Below are positions 12,035 through 21,811 of a DNA stretch of 64,000 nt, piece by piece (position 1 is the stretch's first letter; every line of letters begins with the position of its first letter). The position numbers were made by a program, and so were the translations under genes. The stretch is taken from contig NZ_FODD01000008.1 in NCBI RefSeq assembly GCF_900110255.1, positions 124,001 to 188,000 of the forward strand. Direction: 5' to 3'. The stretch is from Actinacidiphila rubida. GTDB lineage: Bacteria; Actinomycetota; Actinomycetes; Streptomycetales; Streptomycetaceae. The notes under the pieces are model-generated. The model was not told the DNA's origin, did no database searches, and was given only the letters and a program-made list of their open reading frames with translations.

Positions 12035-12532
12035 ATGGCGAAGAAGTCGCGGTCCGGCGGGGGGACGCCGGCCACCGTCGCGCTGGAGAAGGCCGGGGCG
12101 GCCTTCACCCTCCACGCCTACGAGCACGACCCCGGCTCGGAGCTGTCGTACGGCCTGGAGGCGGCCGCGGCGATGGGCACGTCGCCCGACCGGGTGTTCA
12201 AGACGCTGGTCGCCGAGGTGGACGGAGCCCTGACCGTCGCCGTCGTGCCGGTGTCCACGAGCCTGGACCTGAAGGCGCTCGCCGCCGCGGTCGGGGGCAA
12301 GCGGGCGGCCATGGCGGATCCGGCGGCGGCCGAGCGCTCCACCGGTTACGTCCGGGGCGGGATCTCGCCGCTGGGCCAGCGGCGGCCGCTGCCGACCGTC
12401 GTCGACGTGTCCGCTGCCGCGTTCGCCACGGTGTTCGTCTCCGCGGGCCGGCGCGGCCTGGAGGTCGAGCTCGCGCCCGCCGTCCTCACGGCCCTCACCT
12501 CCGCGACGTCCTCCCCCATCTCCCGCGCGTAA
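12035..12532 (+). CDS. ybaK: YbaK/EbsC-type Cys-tRNA(Pro) deacylase
   Basis: A single YbaK domain of 165 residues. It hydrolyses Cys-tRNA(Pro) formed by prolyl-tRNA synthetase error. Visible are TPATVALEKAGAAFTLHAYEHD, the catalytic-lysine stretch RVFKTLVAEVDG, AVVPVSTSLDLKALAAAVGGKRA, and the substrate-loop GYVRGGISPLGQRRPLP. It follows the Lon-domain gene by 19 bp and is probably co-transcribed with it. Confidence 0.95.
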   Translation: MAKKSRSGGGTPATVALEKAGAAFTLHAYEHDPGSELSYGLEAAAAMGTSPDRVFKTLVAEVDGALTVAVVPVSTSLDLKALAAAVGGKRAAMADPAAAERSTGYVRGGISPLGQRRPLPTVVDVSAAAFATVFVSAGRRGLEVELAPAVLTALTSATSSPISRA

Positions 12533-12598
12533 GCCCTCCCGGCGGGTCCCCGTTCCACCTCCCCCGCCCAGACGGTCGCCCTGCGCGGGCGGCGGGGT

Positions 12599-12646
12599 GC
12601 GCGGGTTCCCCTCCTCGGCGCGGCGCGCGGGTTCCCCTCCTCGGCG
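12599..12646. repeat. Two tandem copies of a 22-bp GC-rich repeat
   Basis: Two identical 22-bp copies (12599-12620 and 12625-12646), each reading GCGCGGGTTCCCCTCC followed by TCGGCG, lie at a 26-bp period in the intergenic region after ybaK. A third, partial and inverted relative is seen near 12668-12680 (GGCGAGGAGG). Confidence 0.7.
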
Positions 12647-12678
12647 GGGCGCGCCGTGGCGCCCTTCCCCGGCGAGGA

Positions 12679-12967
12679 GGCTCGCCCTGCGCGGGCAGCC
12701 GGGTGCGCCTGCGGCGCGGACTTCCTACCGGTCCGTGGGCCGGAGCGGAGCGAGCAGCCCCCTCGGGGCCGTGACGATCCGCGGCGTCCGCGTGGCTTGT
12801 CGCGCAGTTCCCCGCGCCCCTGTGGGGCACCCCAGTGCAGGGGCTCGCCCTACGCGGGCAGCCGGGTGCGCCTGGGGCGCGGACTTCCCACCGGTCCGTG
12901 GGCCGGAGCGGGCCGAACAGCCCCGCCGGGGCCGTGACGATCCGCGGCGTCGTCGTGGCTGGTCGCG
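12679..12967. repeat. Duplicated 126-bp intergenic repeat
   Basis: Positions 12679-12804 and 12842-12967 align without gaps at an offset of 163 bp, with about a dozen substitutions. Both contain CCGGTCCGTGGGCCGGAGCG and GGCCGTGACGATCCGCGGCG. The first copy continues into GTCGCGCAGTTCCCCGCGCC, a sequence dispersed in Streptomyces intergenic DNA. Together with the tandem repeat this fills the 446-bp gap between ybaK and the DUF2567 gene. No gene is seen in it. Confidence 0.8.
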
Positions 12968-12978
12968 AGTACCCCTCG

Positions 12979-13614
12979 TCAGGAGGTGGGGGGTGGCGGG
13001 GGCGGAGCCCAGTGCGGGGGCGCGGGCGTCGGCTCGGGATCGCGCGGGCCGAACGCGGAGGTCAGGCAGAGATGGACCAGCATTCCCGCCGCCGCCCAGG
13101 CCACCAGCGCACTCTTCGCCCGCAACTCCAGCGGCCCGTCGAAGACCTTCTTCGGGCCGACGGCCTTCGCGTGGGCGACGATGTCGGTCGGCGGCCCGAG
13201 CCACACCCCGATCCGCCAGCCGATCACGGACGCGAGCAGCCCGCCGACGGCCAGGCCGGCCACGACGGACACCCCGCCGCGGCGCCAGCGCCAGAAGACC
13301 AGTGCCGCCGTCACCGCGCCCAGCCCCGCCGCGATCAGCGCGAACGTCCCGTCGGCGCCGATCGCCTCCTCGCCCTCGGTGTCCTTGAGGTAGACGGCCT
13401 GACCGTCGGACACCATGGGGATGCGCGGCGCCAGCCACAGCCAGAGCAGCCCGAGGGCCACGCCGCACACGGCGACGAGCAGGGCGATCAGCGCTCCCCT
13501 GGCGATCTCCGCCCGCAGCGGCTCCTTGTCGCCCTTGGTACCGCCCGTTCCGCCCCCGTCGGCGGGGTACGGCGGGAACTGGGGCTGGTCATGCGGCGTC
13601 AGGGGTGCGGTCAC
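12979..13614 (-). CDS. DUF2567 membrane protein
   Basis: A protein of 211 residues with a hydrophilic, Pro/Gly-rich N-terminus (about 30 residues). Hydrophobic segments lie near residues 40-60 (GALIALLVAVCGVALGLLWL), 90-110, 118-135 and 165-185, and the tail is Pro-rich and cytoplasmic or extracytoplasmic. It matches the actinobacterial DUF2567 layout. It is probably an inner-membrane protein of unknown function. The GTG start at 13614 lies 6 nt after a possible -10 (CACGAT on the minus strand at 13621-13626). Confidence 0.75.
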   Translation of the reverse strand: MTAPLTPHDQPQFPPYPADGGGTGGTKGDKEPLRAEIARGALIALLVAVCGVALGLLWLWLAPRIPMVSDGQAVYLKDTEGEEAIGADGTFALIAAGLGAVTAALVFWRWRRGGVSVVAGLAVGGLLASVIGWRIGVWLGPPTDIVAHAKAVGPKKVFDGPLELRAKSALVAWAAAGMLVHLCLTSAFGPRDPEPTPAPPHWAPPPPPPTS

Positions 13615-13660
13615 CTGCCCATCGTGCCAGGTCTGTCTGTCAATCGCGCTATCGGGCGAA

Positions 13661-14478
13661 TCACCGGCAGGCGGCTCTGCGGTAGGCGCGGGTGGCGAGC
13701 GCCAGCGAGAGGACGCCCACGGCCCCGCACACGCACAGGTCGGCGGCCACCGCGGCCCAGTGGGTGGCGCCCGGCCCGCCCAGGGTGCGGGCGAAGGCCT
13801 CGACGCCGTAGGTGGACGGCAGCACGTCCCGGGCCCAGCGGATCGGCTCGGGCATGTGCGAGGCGGGCAGCACGCCGAGCAGGAGGGCCGCGGACATGCC
13901 GAGCTGGCCGAGCAGTGTGGCGATCTCCTGCCGGGGCGCGAGCAGCCCCAGCGCGGCGCCCAGCCCGGACAGCGCGGCGCCGGCCAGCGGGATCACCAGG
14001 ATCAGCACCCACAGCCCGGCGGGCGTCAGGTGGAAGAGCGCGCACCCGGTGGCCGCGGTGACCAGCGTGCCGGGCACGGTGAAGGACGCGTACGCGGCGG
14101 CGGTGCCCAGCACCACCGAGGCGGGCGGCACCGGCAGCGTCGCGTAGTGGTCGAGGCCGCCGGAGGCCCGCAGCTGCCCGAAGTACTGGGCGAGCAGGTT
14201 GAGGGCGACGAACGCGACGACGAGGACGCTGGAGCCGGCGACGACGGAGCGCGCCGCCTCGCCGTCACCCGCGTGGACCACGCCGCGCATCATGATCATG
14301 ATCCCGATGGACTGGAACGTGGCCACGAACAGCAGGGGGATGCGGGCCACACGGGCCCGGGACAGCTGCGCGCGGTAGACGGCGGCCAGCGACGGCCACA
14401 GCCGGGCGCGGGGCGCGAGCGGCGCGGGCGCGGGCGCCTGCCCGGGTCCGGCCTGCTCGGGGCCGGCGGCGACGACGG

Positions 14479-14482
<4 letters not shown>
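13661..14482 (-). CDS. ABC-2 type transporter permease
   Basis: An integral membrane protein of 273 residues with about six hydrophobic segments typical of ABC2_membrane permeases. The loop DHYATLPVPPASVVLGTAAAY and the later PEPIRWARDVLPSTYGVEAF are characteristic of this family. Its ATG overlaps the stop of the ATPase gene by 4 bp (ATGA), so the two are translated together as an exporter. The substrate is unknown; drug or lipid export is typical for the family. Confidence 0.9.
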
Positions 14483-15558
<1,076 letters not shown>

Positions 15559-15622
15559 CGAGAGTACGCGTAACGCCCGCCGCGCGGGCCAACGGGGGCC
15601 CGGCGCGGCCCGCCGGGCGGGC

Positions 15623-16846
15623 TCAGTCCGGGGGCGCGGGGGCGGCCGGGCCGCGGATGCCGAACTCCCGCCAGAAGCCGGCCCTGATCGCGTAGCGGTC
15701 CTGTTCGTCGATCTGGTCGTCCTTGTGGGCCAGCAGCCCGAACCGGGCTGCGTAGCGCAGCAGCTCCCCGTCGATGCGGTGCGGGACCCGCGGGTAGTGG
15801 CCGGACAGCTGCTGGCGGTGGGTGGGATCGGCCACCCGGGCGATCCAGCGGCGGGCGAAGACCTGGCCGACCTCGAAGGGGTCGCCGCTGACCGCGGTGA
15901 TGTCGTCCTCCCGGTCGGCCCAGCGCTGCTCGGCGCTGGTGAGCTGGGCGAGCGTGGGCAGCCCGCTGCTGTCCTGCTCGTGGCCCCGGTCGGTCCAGCC
16001 TTTCTCGGAGGACCAGCGCAGGGTCGCGGCCGCCACCGGGTGGTGGTGCGGCGCCGGGTGCGGGCGGCCGAGGTCGGCGAGGTCCTTGGGGGTGGGGACG
16101 CCCTTGTGGTGCGGCGGGGGGCCGGGGGCCGGGCCGGAACCGTTCCTGGCCGGGTGCGGGGGTTCCGGCGGGGCCGGGACGGATCCGGCGGGGGGCGCGG
16201 ACTCCGGCAGCGGGGCGGCCAGGATCGCGGCGATCTCGGGGCCGAACTCGGGGCCGAACTCGGGCGCCGGGCCGGCCGGCGCGCACACGCCCGAGATGTC
16301 GCGGGCGCGGATCGCGGCGGTGATCCACGCGCGGTCGAGCACGCGGCGCTCGTCGGCCTCGGCGACGAGGTCCTCGGACTGGTTGTAGTCGCCGTCGGCG
16401 GCCTGCACGGCCCACAGGTGGACGGCGACGCCGTGCTCCTTGGCGGACATCATGCCGGGCAGCAGGTCGCCGTCGCCGGTGACCAGGACGACGTCGGAGC
16501 AAGCGCGGTTGCGGGCCAGCTCGGACAGTTCGGCGTGCATGGCGGCGTCGACGCCCTTCTGCGCCCAACGGCCGTCCGTCCGGGTGAGGGCGCCGAGACG
16601 CACGGTGACTCTGGGCATCACGCGCAGCCTGCGGTGCTCGGGTTGCGGAACCCGGTCGGGCGCTCCGTCGAACCAGTAGATCCGCAGCAGCGGGCGGCCG
16701 GTCTCCCTTTCGGCGCGTTCACGCAGGCCAGCGACCACGGCGGCATGATCCACCAGAATCCGGGACCGGGAGGGCTCGCCGGCCAGCAAGCTGGCCGCTG
16801 CGCCCAGCAGGTATCCGGCGTCCACCAGGACGACGCAGCGATCCAT
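15623..16846 (-). CDS. NYN-domain (PIN-like) protein
   Basis: A protein of 407 residues. The N-terminal 190 residues form a NYN domain: VVLVDAGYLLGAAA with the first acidic residue, RIYWFDGAPD, the Asp of KGVDAAMHAEL, and the metal-site motif DVVLVTGDGDLLPGM. NYN proteins are PIN-like nucleases acting on RNA. A Pro/His-rich linker (about residues 200-280) joins a C-terminal helical domain that may bind RNA or a partner. The ATG at 16846 has a good ribosome site (GGAAGAGG). The target RNA is unknown. Confidence 0.85.
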   Translation of the reverse strand: MDRCVVLVDAGYLLGAAASLLAGEPSRSRILVDHAAVVAGLRERAERETGRPLLRIYWFDGAPDRVPQPEHRRLRVMPRVTVRLGALTRTDGRWAQKGVDAAMHAELSELARNRACSDVVLVTGDGDLLPGMMSAKEHGVAVHLWAVQAADGDYNQSEDLVAEADERRVLDRAWITAAIRARDISGVCAPAGPAPEFGPEFGPEIAAILAAPLPESAPPAGSVPAPPEPPHPARNGSGPAPGPPPHHKGVPTPKDLADLGRPHPAPHHHPVAAATLRWSSEKGWTDRGHEQDSSGLPTLAQLTSAEQRWADREDDITAVSGDPFEVGQVFARRWIARVADPTHRQQLSGHYPRVPHRIDGELLRYAARFGLLAHKDDQIDEQDRYAIRAGFWREFGIRGPAAPAPPD

Positions 16847-17082
16847 GTCGCACCTCTTCCGGTCGCCCCCCGGTGAGTTCGTCCAGGGCTCTGCCTGTGA
16901 TTTCCCCCGAGTCTGCCCGAATTCCCGGTGGTTATGACCGCGAAACGGATCTTCGGCGTGGCGGCGGTCACGGTTACACAGGGCTCTCACCGGTCAACTG
17001 CCCGAAATGCGCGCTTTGTACTCACGTGCAAATCTGATGGCGGCCCATCGGCCAACAATCCCCACACTAGGAAGGCACGATC

Positions 17083-17256
17083 GTGGCTAAGAACAAGAAC
17101 AACCAGAACCGCCAGCGCGAGCAGCACGACCACCGGTCCGACCCGGCCACGGAGGCCCAGGAGCCCGTGAAGACCGCGGTGGGTGGCGAGGAGCACGGCA
17201 TGCCGGCCGCGACCCCGGTCGCGCGCAAGCAGCAGAAGAGGTTCGGCCACAACTGA
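17083..17256 (+). CDS. Small conserved hydrophilic protein of 57 residues
   Basis: Starts with GTG at 17083 behind AGGAAGG (17069-17075). The product is very polar and reads MAKNKNNQNRQREQHDHRSD at its N terminus, with a C-terminal basic patch ARKQQKRFGHN. It has no cysteines and no hydrophobic core, so it is probably disordered. The good ribosome site, codon usage and the hairpin terminator right after it support a real gene. From memory, short proteins of this type lie beside dnaE in other Streptomyces. The function is unknown; nucleic-acid binding is a guess from charge. Confidence 0.7.
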   Translation: MAKNKNNQNRQREQHDHRSDPATEAQEPVKTAVGGEEHGMPAATPVARKQQKRFGHN

Positions 17257-17282
17257 TCGCGCCGCACCCGCACTTCTCACGC

Positions 17283-17313
17283 ACGCGGGGGTGCCCCATC
17301 GGGGGGCGCCCCC
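17283..17313. terminator. Hairpin terminator between the 57-aa gene and dnaE
   Basis: GCGGGGGTGCCCC pairs with GGGGCGCCCCCGC, 13 bp with one G-T pair, around a 5-nt loop. GCTCGTTTTCC follows on the plus strand. It lies between convergent genes, so it may serve both directions. Confidence 0.75.
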
Positions 17314-17365
17314 GCGCTCGTTTTCCGTCCCGTGCGCAACGGGCGCCCGAGGCGCCCGGGGGCGG

Positions 17366-20300
17366 TCAGCCCGCCTGCTGCCCGGCGCCCAGACAGGCCG
17401 GCCCCAGCAGGGCCTTGAGGTCCCCGAACAACGAGGGGTCCGCGGTGACCCGGTGCCGGTCGAGCCGCAGCACGGTGGTGGACCTGGCGCCCTGGAGCCG
17501 CACGCGCACCTCGGTGTTGCCCCGGTGGCTGTCCAGCACCTCGCCGAGCCTGGCCACCAGCGGCGGCGTGACCTTGACCGTCGGGATGGACAGCACCACA
17601 GGGGCGTTGGTGCCCACGTCGGACAGGTCCGGCACCATCAGTTCCATCGCGACCAGCCGCGGCACGTCCTCCCGCTTGTCGAGCCGGCCCTTGACGAACA
17701 CCACGGCGTCCTCGACGAGTTGGGTGGACACCAGCTGGTAGGTCGCGGGGAAGAACATGCAGTCCACCGAGCCCGCCAGGTCCTCGACGGTGGCGATCGC
17801 CCAGGCGTTGCCCTGCTTGGTCATCTTGCGCTGCAGGCCCGAGATGATGCCGCCGATGGTGACGATCGCGCCGTCGGAGTAGTCGCCGGCCAGGGCCGCG
17901 ATCGCCGCGTCCGTCTTGTCGTTGAGGATGTGCTCGATGCCGAACAGCGGGTGGTCGGACACGTAGAGCCCGAGCATCTCGCGCTCCTGGGCGAGCAGGT
18001 ACGTCTTGTCCCACTCGATGTCGGAGAAGACCACGTCCATGCCGAACGCCGGGCCGTCGTCGCCCTCGTCGCCGCCCATCCCGCCGAACAGGTCGAACTG
18101 GCCCTCGGCCTCCTTGCGCTTGACCTGCACCACGTTGTCGATCATCGACTCGAAGTGCTCGGTCAGACCACGCCGGGTGTGCTTGAGCTCGTCGAACGCA
18201 CCGGCCTTGATCAGCGACTCGACGGTGCGCTTGTTGCAGACCACCACCTCGACCTTGTCGAGGAAGTCCGGGAACGAGGCGTAACGGCCCTTGGACTTGC
18301 GGCACTTGACGACGGACTCCACCACGTTGGAGCCGACGTTGCGCACCGCGGTGAGGCCGAAGACGATCGTGTCGTCGCCGCTCGGCGTGAAGTTGGCGTT
18401 GGACTCGTTGACGTCGGGGGGCAGCACCTTGATGCCCATCCTGCGGCACTCGTTGAGATAGAGCGCCATCTTGTCCTTGTCGTCCTTCACCGAGGTGAGC
18501 AGTCCGGCCATGTACTCGGCCGGGTAGTTCGCCTTCAGGTACGCGGTCCAGTACGACACCAGGCCGTAGGCCGCGGAGTGCGCCTTGTTGAAGGCGTAGC
18601 CGGCGAACGGGACCAGCACGTCCCACACCGACTGGATGGCCTGGTCGGAGTAGCCCCGCTCCCGCATGCCCGCCTGGAAGGGGATGAACTCCTTGTCGAG
18701 GACCTCCTTCTTCTTCTTGCCCATCGCGCGGCGCAGCAGGTCGGCCTGGCCGAGCGAGTAGCCGGCGAGCACCTGGGCGGCCTTCTGCACCTGCTCCTGG
18801 TACACGATGAGGCCGTAGGTGATGTCCAGAACCTCCTTGAGCGGTGCCTCCAGCTCAGGGTGGATCGGGGTGATGTCCTGCTGCTTGTTCTTGCGCAGCG
18901 CGTAGTTGATGTGCGAGTTCATGCCCATCGGGCCGGGCCGGTACAGGGCCGAGACGGCGGAGATGTCCTCGAAGTTGTCGGGCTTCATCATGCGCAGCAG
19001 CGAACGCATCGGGCCGCCGTCGAACTGGAAGACGCCCAGGGTGTCGCCGCGGCTGAGCAGCGCGTAGGTGGCGGGGTCGTCCAGCGGCAGGGCGAGCAGG
19101 TCGATGTCGATGCCCTTGTTGGCCTTGATCGACTTGACCGCGTCGTCCATGATCGTCAGGTTGCGCAGGCCCAGGAAGTCCATCTTCAGCAGGCCGAGCG
19201 ACTCGCAGCTCGGGTAGTCCCACTGCGTGACGACCGCGCCGTCGTTCTTCGGCGAGAAGATCGGCACGTGGTCGATGAGCGACTCGGACGACATGATCAC
19301 GCCGGCCGCGTGCACGCCCATCTGCCGGACCAGGCCCTCGATGCCCTTCGCCGAGTCGATCACCTTGGTGACGTCCGGCTCGTTCTCGTACATGCCGCGG
19401 ACCTCGGCGGCCTCGCTGTAGCGCGGGTGGTCCTTGTCCGTGATGCCGGACAGCGGGATGCCCTTGCCGAGCACGTCGGCGGGCATCGCCTTGGTGACCC
19501 GGTCGCCCATGGAGAAGGGGTAGCCGAGCACGCGGGCCGAGTCCTTGATCGCGGCCTTGGCCTTGATGGTGCCGTAGGTGGCGATCTGCGCGACCTTGTC
19601 GGAGCCGTACTTCTCGGTCACGTAGCGGATCACCTCGCCGCGCCTGCGCTCGTCGAAGTCGATGTCGACGTCGGGCATGGAGATGCGCTCGGGGTTGAGG
19701 AACCGCTCGAAGATCAGGCCGTGCGGCACCGGGTCGAGGTCGGTGATGCCCATCGCGTAGGCGACGATCGAGCCGGCCGCCGAGCCGCGGCCCGGGCCGA
19801 CCGCGATGCCGTTGTTCTTCGCCCACATGATGAAGTCGGCGACGACGAGGAAGTAGCCGGGGAAGCCCATCTCGATGATGGTCTTCATCTCGTACTCGGC
19901 GAGTTCCTGGCGGTCCTGCGGGACGCCGCCGGGGAAGCGCCGGGCCATGCCGCGGGCGACCTCCTCCCGGAACCAGGACACCTCGTCGTAGCCCTCGGGC
20001 ACGTCGAACCGCGGCATCAGGTTCTTGAACTGGAACATGCCCTCGGTGTCGACCCGGTCGGCGATCAGCAGCTGGCTGTTGCGGCAGCCCTCCTGCCACG
20101 CGTCGGAGGAGTCGATCGCGTACATCTCGGCCGCGGACTTGAGGTAGTAGCCGGATCCGTCGAACTTGAACCGGTCCGGGTCGGACATGTTGGAACCGGT
20201 CTGGATGCACAGCAGGGTGTCGTGCGCGGACGACTCGTGCGCGTACGTGTAGTGCGAGTCGTTGGTGACGACGAACGGCGCCTTGAGCTTCCTGCTGATC

Positions 20301-20920
20301 TCCATCAGCCCGTCACGGGCCCGGCGGTCGATGTCGATGCCGTGGTCCATGATCTCGACGAAGAAGTTCTCCTTGCCGAAGATGTCCTGGTACTCGGACG
20401 CGGCCTTGAGCGCCTCGTCCATCTGCCCCAGCCGGATGCGGGTGGAGACCTCGCCGGACGGGCAGCCGGTGGTGCCCATCAGTCCCTCCGCGTACTCGCT
20501 CAGCAGCTCGCGGTCCATCCGGGGCTTGCGGAAGAAGCCCTCGAAGGAGGCGCGGGACTGGGCGCGGAAGAGGTTGTGCAGCCCCGTCTTGTTCCTGGCC
20601 CAGATCGTCATGTGGGTGTAGGCGCCGGCACCGGAGATGTCGTCGTTCTTCTGGTGCGGGGCACCCCACTTGACGGGCTTGGTGTAGCGCCGCGACTCGG
20701 GCGCCAGGTACGCCTCGATGCCCATCACCGGGGTCACGCCGGCCGCCTGCGCCTGGTGGAAGAAGTCGTAGGCGCCGTGCAGGTTGCCGTGGTCGGTGAT
20801 GGCGACATGGGACATGCCCATCTCGTTGCACGCCTTGAACATGTCCTTCAGTCTCGCCGCGCCGTCCAGCAGCGAGTACTGGGTGTGGACGTGCAGGTGA
20901 GTGAAGGGCTGGTCGGTCAC
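17366..20920 (-). CDS. dnaE: DNA polymerase III alpha subunit (DnaE1)
   Basis: The replicative polymerase, about 1184 residues. The PHP domain is N-terminal (FTHLHVHTQYSLLDGAARL, ITDHGNLHGAY). The polymerase active site shows VGPGRGSAAGSIVAYAMGIT and the catalytic aspartates in MPDVDIDFDERRRGEV. The C-terminal part holds the beta-clamp region and an OB fold (VTIGGIISGLQRKMTKQGNAW). I chose GTG 20920 because GGAGG lies 11 nt upstream; the in-frame GTG at 20932 abuts that site. It is a single gene on the minus strand with its own promoter (20969-20991). Confidence 0.97.
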   Translation of the reverse strand: MTDQPFTHLHVHTQYSLLDGAARLKDMFKACNEMGMSHVAITDHGNLHGAYDFFHQAQAAGVTPVMGIEAYLAPESRRYTKPVKWGAPHQKNDDISGAGAYTHMTIWARNKTGLHNLFRAQSRASFEGFFRKPRMDRELLSEYAEGLMGTTGCPSGEVSTRIRLGQMDEALKAASEYQDIFGKENFFVEIMDHGIDIDRRARDGLMEISRKLKAPFVVTNDSHYTYAHESSAHDTLLCIQTGSNMSDPDRFKFDGSGYYLKSAAEMYAIDSSDAWQEGCRNSQLLIADRVDTEGMFQFKNLMPRFDVPEGYDEVSWFREEVARGMARRFPGGVPQDRQELAEYEMKTIIEMGFPGYFLVVADFIMWAKNNGIAVGPGRGSAAGSIVAYAMGITDLDPVPHGLIFERFLNPERISMPDVDIDFDERRRGEVIRYVTEKYGSDKVAQIATYGTIKAKAAIKDSARVLGYPFSMGDRVTKAMPADVLGKGIPLSGITDKDHPRYSEAAEVRGMYENEPDVTKVIDSAKGIEGLVRQMGVHAAGVIMSSESLIDHVPIFSPKNDGAVVTQWDYPSCESLGLLKMDFLGLRNLTIMDDAVKSIKANKGIDIDLLALPLDDPATYALLSRGDTLGVFQFDGGPMRSLLRMMKPDNFEDISAVSALYRPGPMGMNSHINYALRKNKQQDITPIHPELEAPLKEVLDITYGLIVYQEQVQKAAQVLAGYSLGQADLLRRAMGKKKKEVLDKEFIPFQAGMRERGYSDQAIQSVWDVLVPFAGYAFNKAHSAAYGLVSYWTAYLKANYPAEYMAGLLTSVKDDKDKMALYLNECRRMGIKVLPPDVNESNANFTPSGDDTIVFGLTAVRNVGSNVVESVVKCRKSKGRYASFPDFLDKVEVVVCNKRTVESLIKAGAFDELKHTRRGLTEHFESMIDNVVQVKRKEAEGQFDLFGGMGGDEGDDGPAFGMDVVFSDIEWDKTYLLAQEREMLGLYVSDHPLFGIEHILNDKTDAAIAALAGDYSDGAIVTIGGIISGLQRKMTKQGNAWAIATVEDLAGSVDCMFFPATYQLVSTQLVEDAVVFVKGRLDKREDVPRLVAMELMVPDLSDVGTNAPVVLSIPTVKVTPPLVARLGEVLDSHRGNTEVRVRLQGARSTTVLRLDRHRVTADPSLFGDLKALLGPACLGAGQQAG

Positions 20921-20968
20921 GGGGAGCGACACCTCCGGCAGGAGAGGGCGGATGACGAGGCGATCGCA

Positions 20969-20991
20969 ACTCTACGACCCGCCTCTGACAG
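20969..20991 (-). promoter_or_regulatory. dnaE promoter resembling the RecA-independent damage promoter
   Basis: On the minus strand CTGTCAGAG is followed by exactly 8 nt and then TAGAGT. The RecA-NDp/PafBC consensus is tTGTCRgtg-N8-TAnnnT, so the match is at seven of nine upstream positions plus a perfect TAnnnT. The inferred start lies near 20962, giving a leader of about 40 nt that carries GGAGG. Confidence 0.5.
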
Positions 20992-21080
20992 CCGTGGCCC
21001 GATCAGGGGGGAAGCCGTTCTCCGGGGGTTACCCCACCTTTAGGCCACTCCTACGCCTCGCCATGGCACACTCTGTCGCC

Positions 21081-21761
21081 ATGGAGGAGATACGACCGCG
21101 GCTGGGCGCGCTTCGTGCTGCCCTCTTCGCCGCGCTGTGCGTCACGCTCTCCTCCACCTCCCATGTGCTGATGTCCCACGAGCCGCTGCCGCCGGCGGTG
21201 GTCGCGACCGCGTTCGCCGCCGTCTTCGCCGTGGCCTACCTGGTCGCCGGCCGGCGCGAGTGCGGCTTCCGCCTGATCGCCGCCCTGATGGTGCCGCTGG
21301 AACTGGCCATGGACACCTGGTTCACCTCCGGCCAGCGCCTCTGCTACGGCGCCTCCGGCGGGCCCGTGACCGGCTCCTGGCGCTCCTTCCACGAGGCCGT
21401 GATCTGCCACGGCGCCCCGGCCGGCGCCCGGCTGCCCGGCGTGCCCACCGCCTCCGCCGCGCAGGTGCCGATGCCCTCGGCGACCCTGCCGTGGCTGCTG
21501 CTGGCCCTGCACGTGTCGGTCGGCCTGCTGGCCGCCTGGTGGCTGCGCCGCGGTGAGGCGGCCCTGCAGCGTCTGCTGCGGGCCGCGACCGCCGCCGCGT
21601 TCCGGCCGCTGCTGTTCGCCGCGGCCGCCGTGCGCGCCGCCGCCCTGCCGGCCCGCCGGGTCCGCCCGGCCACCGCCCTGCCGCACGCCGGAGCCCCCGG
21701 CGCCCGGAACCTGCTGCACGCCGTCGTACGCCGTGGTCCGCCCGCGCCGGTCGCCGCCTGA
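21081..21761 (+). CDS. Membrane protein of unknown function upstream of a DsbA-like gene
   Basis: A protein of 226 residues with four or so hydrophobic segments (LRAALFAALCVTLSS, VVATAFAAVFAVAYLVAG, RLIAALMVPLELAMD, LPWLLLALHVSVGLLAAWW) and an Arg/Ala-rich cytoplasmic tail. A loop between helices holds two cysteines (GQRLCYGA and AVICHGAP) that could form a disulfide outside the membrane. I chose ATG 21081 because CACACT (21067-21072) lies 8 nt before it, suggesting a leaderless transcript. ATG 21063 is in frame but lies upstream of that box. It lacks VKOR or DsbB motifs. Confidence 0.65.
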   Translation: MEEIRPRLGALRAALFAALCVTLSSTSHVLMSHEPLPPAVVATAFAAVFAVAYLVAGRRECGFRLIAALMVPLELAMDTWFTSGQRLCYGASGGPVTGSWRSFHEAVICHGAPAGARLPGVPTASAAQVPMPSATLPWLLLALHVSVGLLAAWWLRRGEAALQRLLRAATAAAFRPLLFAAAAVRAAALPARRVRPATALPHAGAPGARNLLHAVVRRGPPAPVAA

Positions 21762-21811
21762 CCGCACCGAGCACTCCCCCACACCACCACGCGTACCCCG
21801 GAGAACCCATC

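Noticed and set aside
13621..13643. Third DNA-damage promoter upstream of the DUF2567 gene
   Set aside because: TTGACAGAC-N8-CACGAT keeps the spacing but lacks the TGTC core, so chance or an ordinary promoter is more likely. CACGAT in TGGCACGATGG recurs upstream of other genes.
17183..21043. A 1286-codon open frame antisense to dnaE
   Set aside because: It is His/Asp/Arg-rich with no domain, and mirrors the dnaE frame. Long antisense frames are expected at this GC content.
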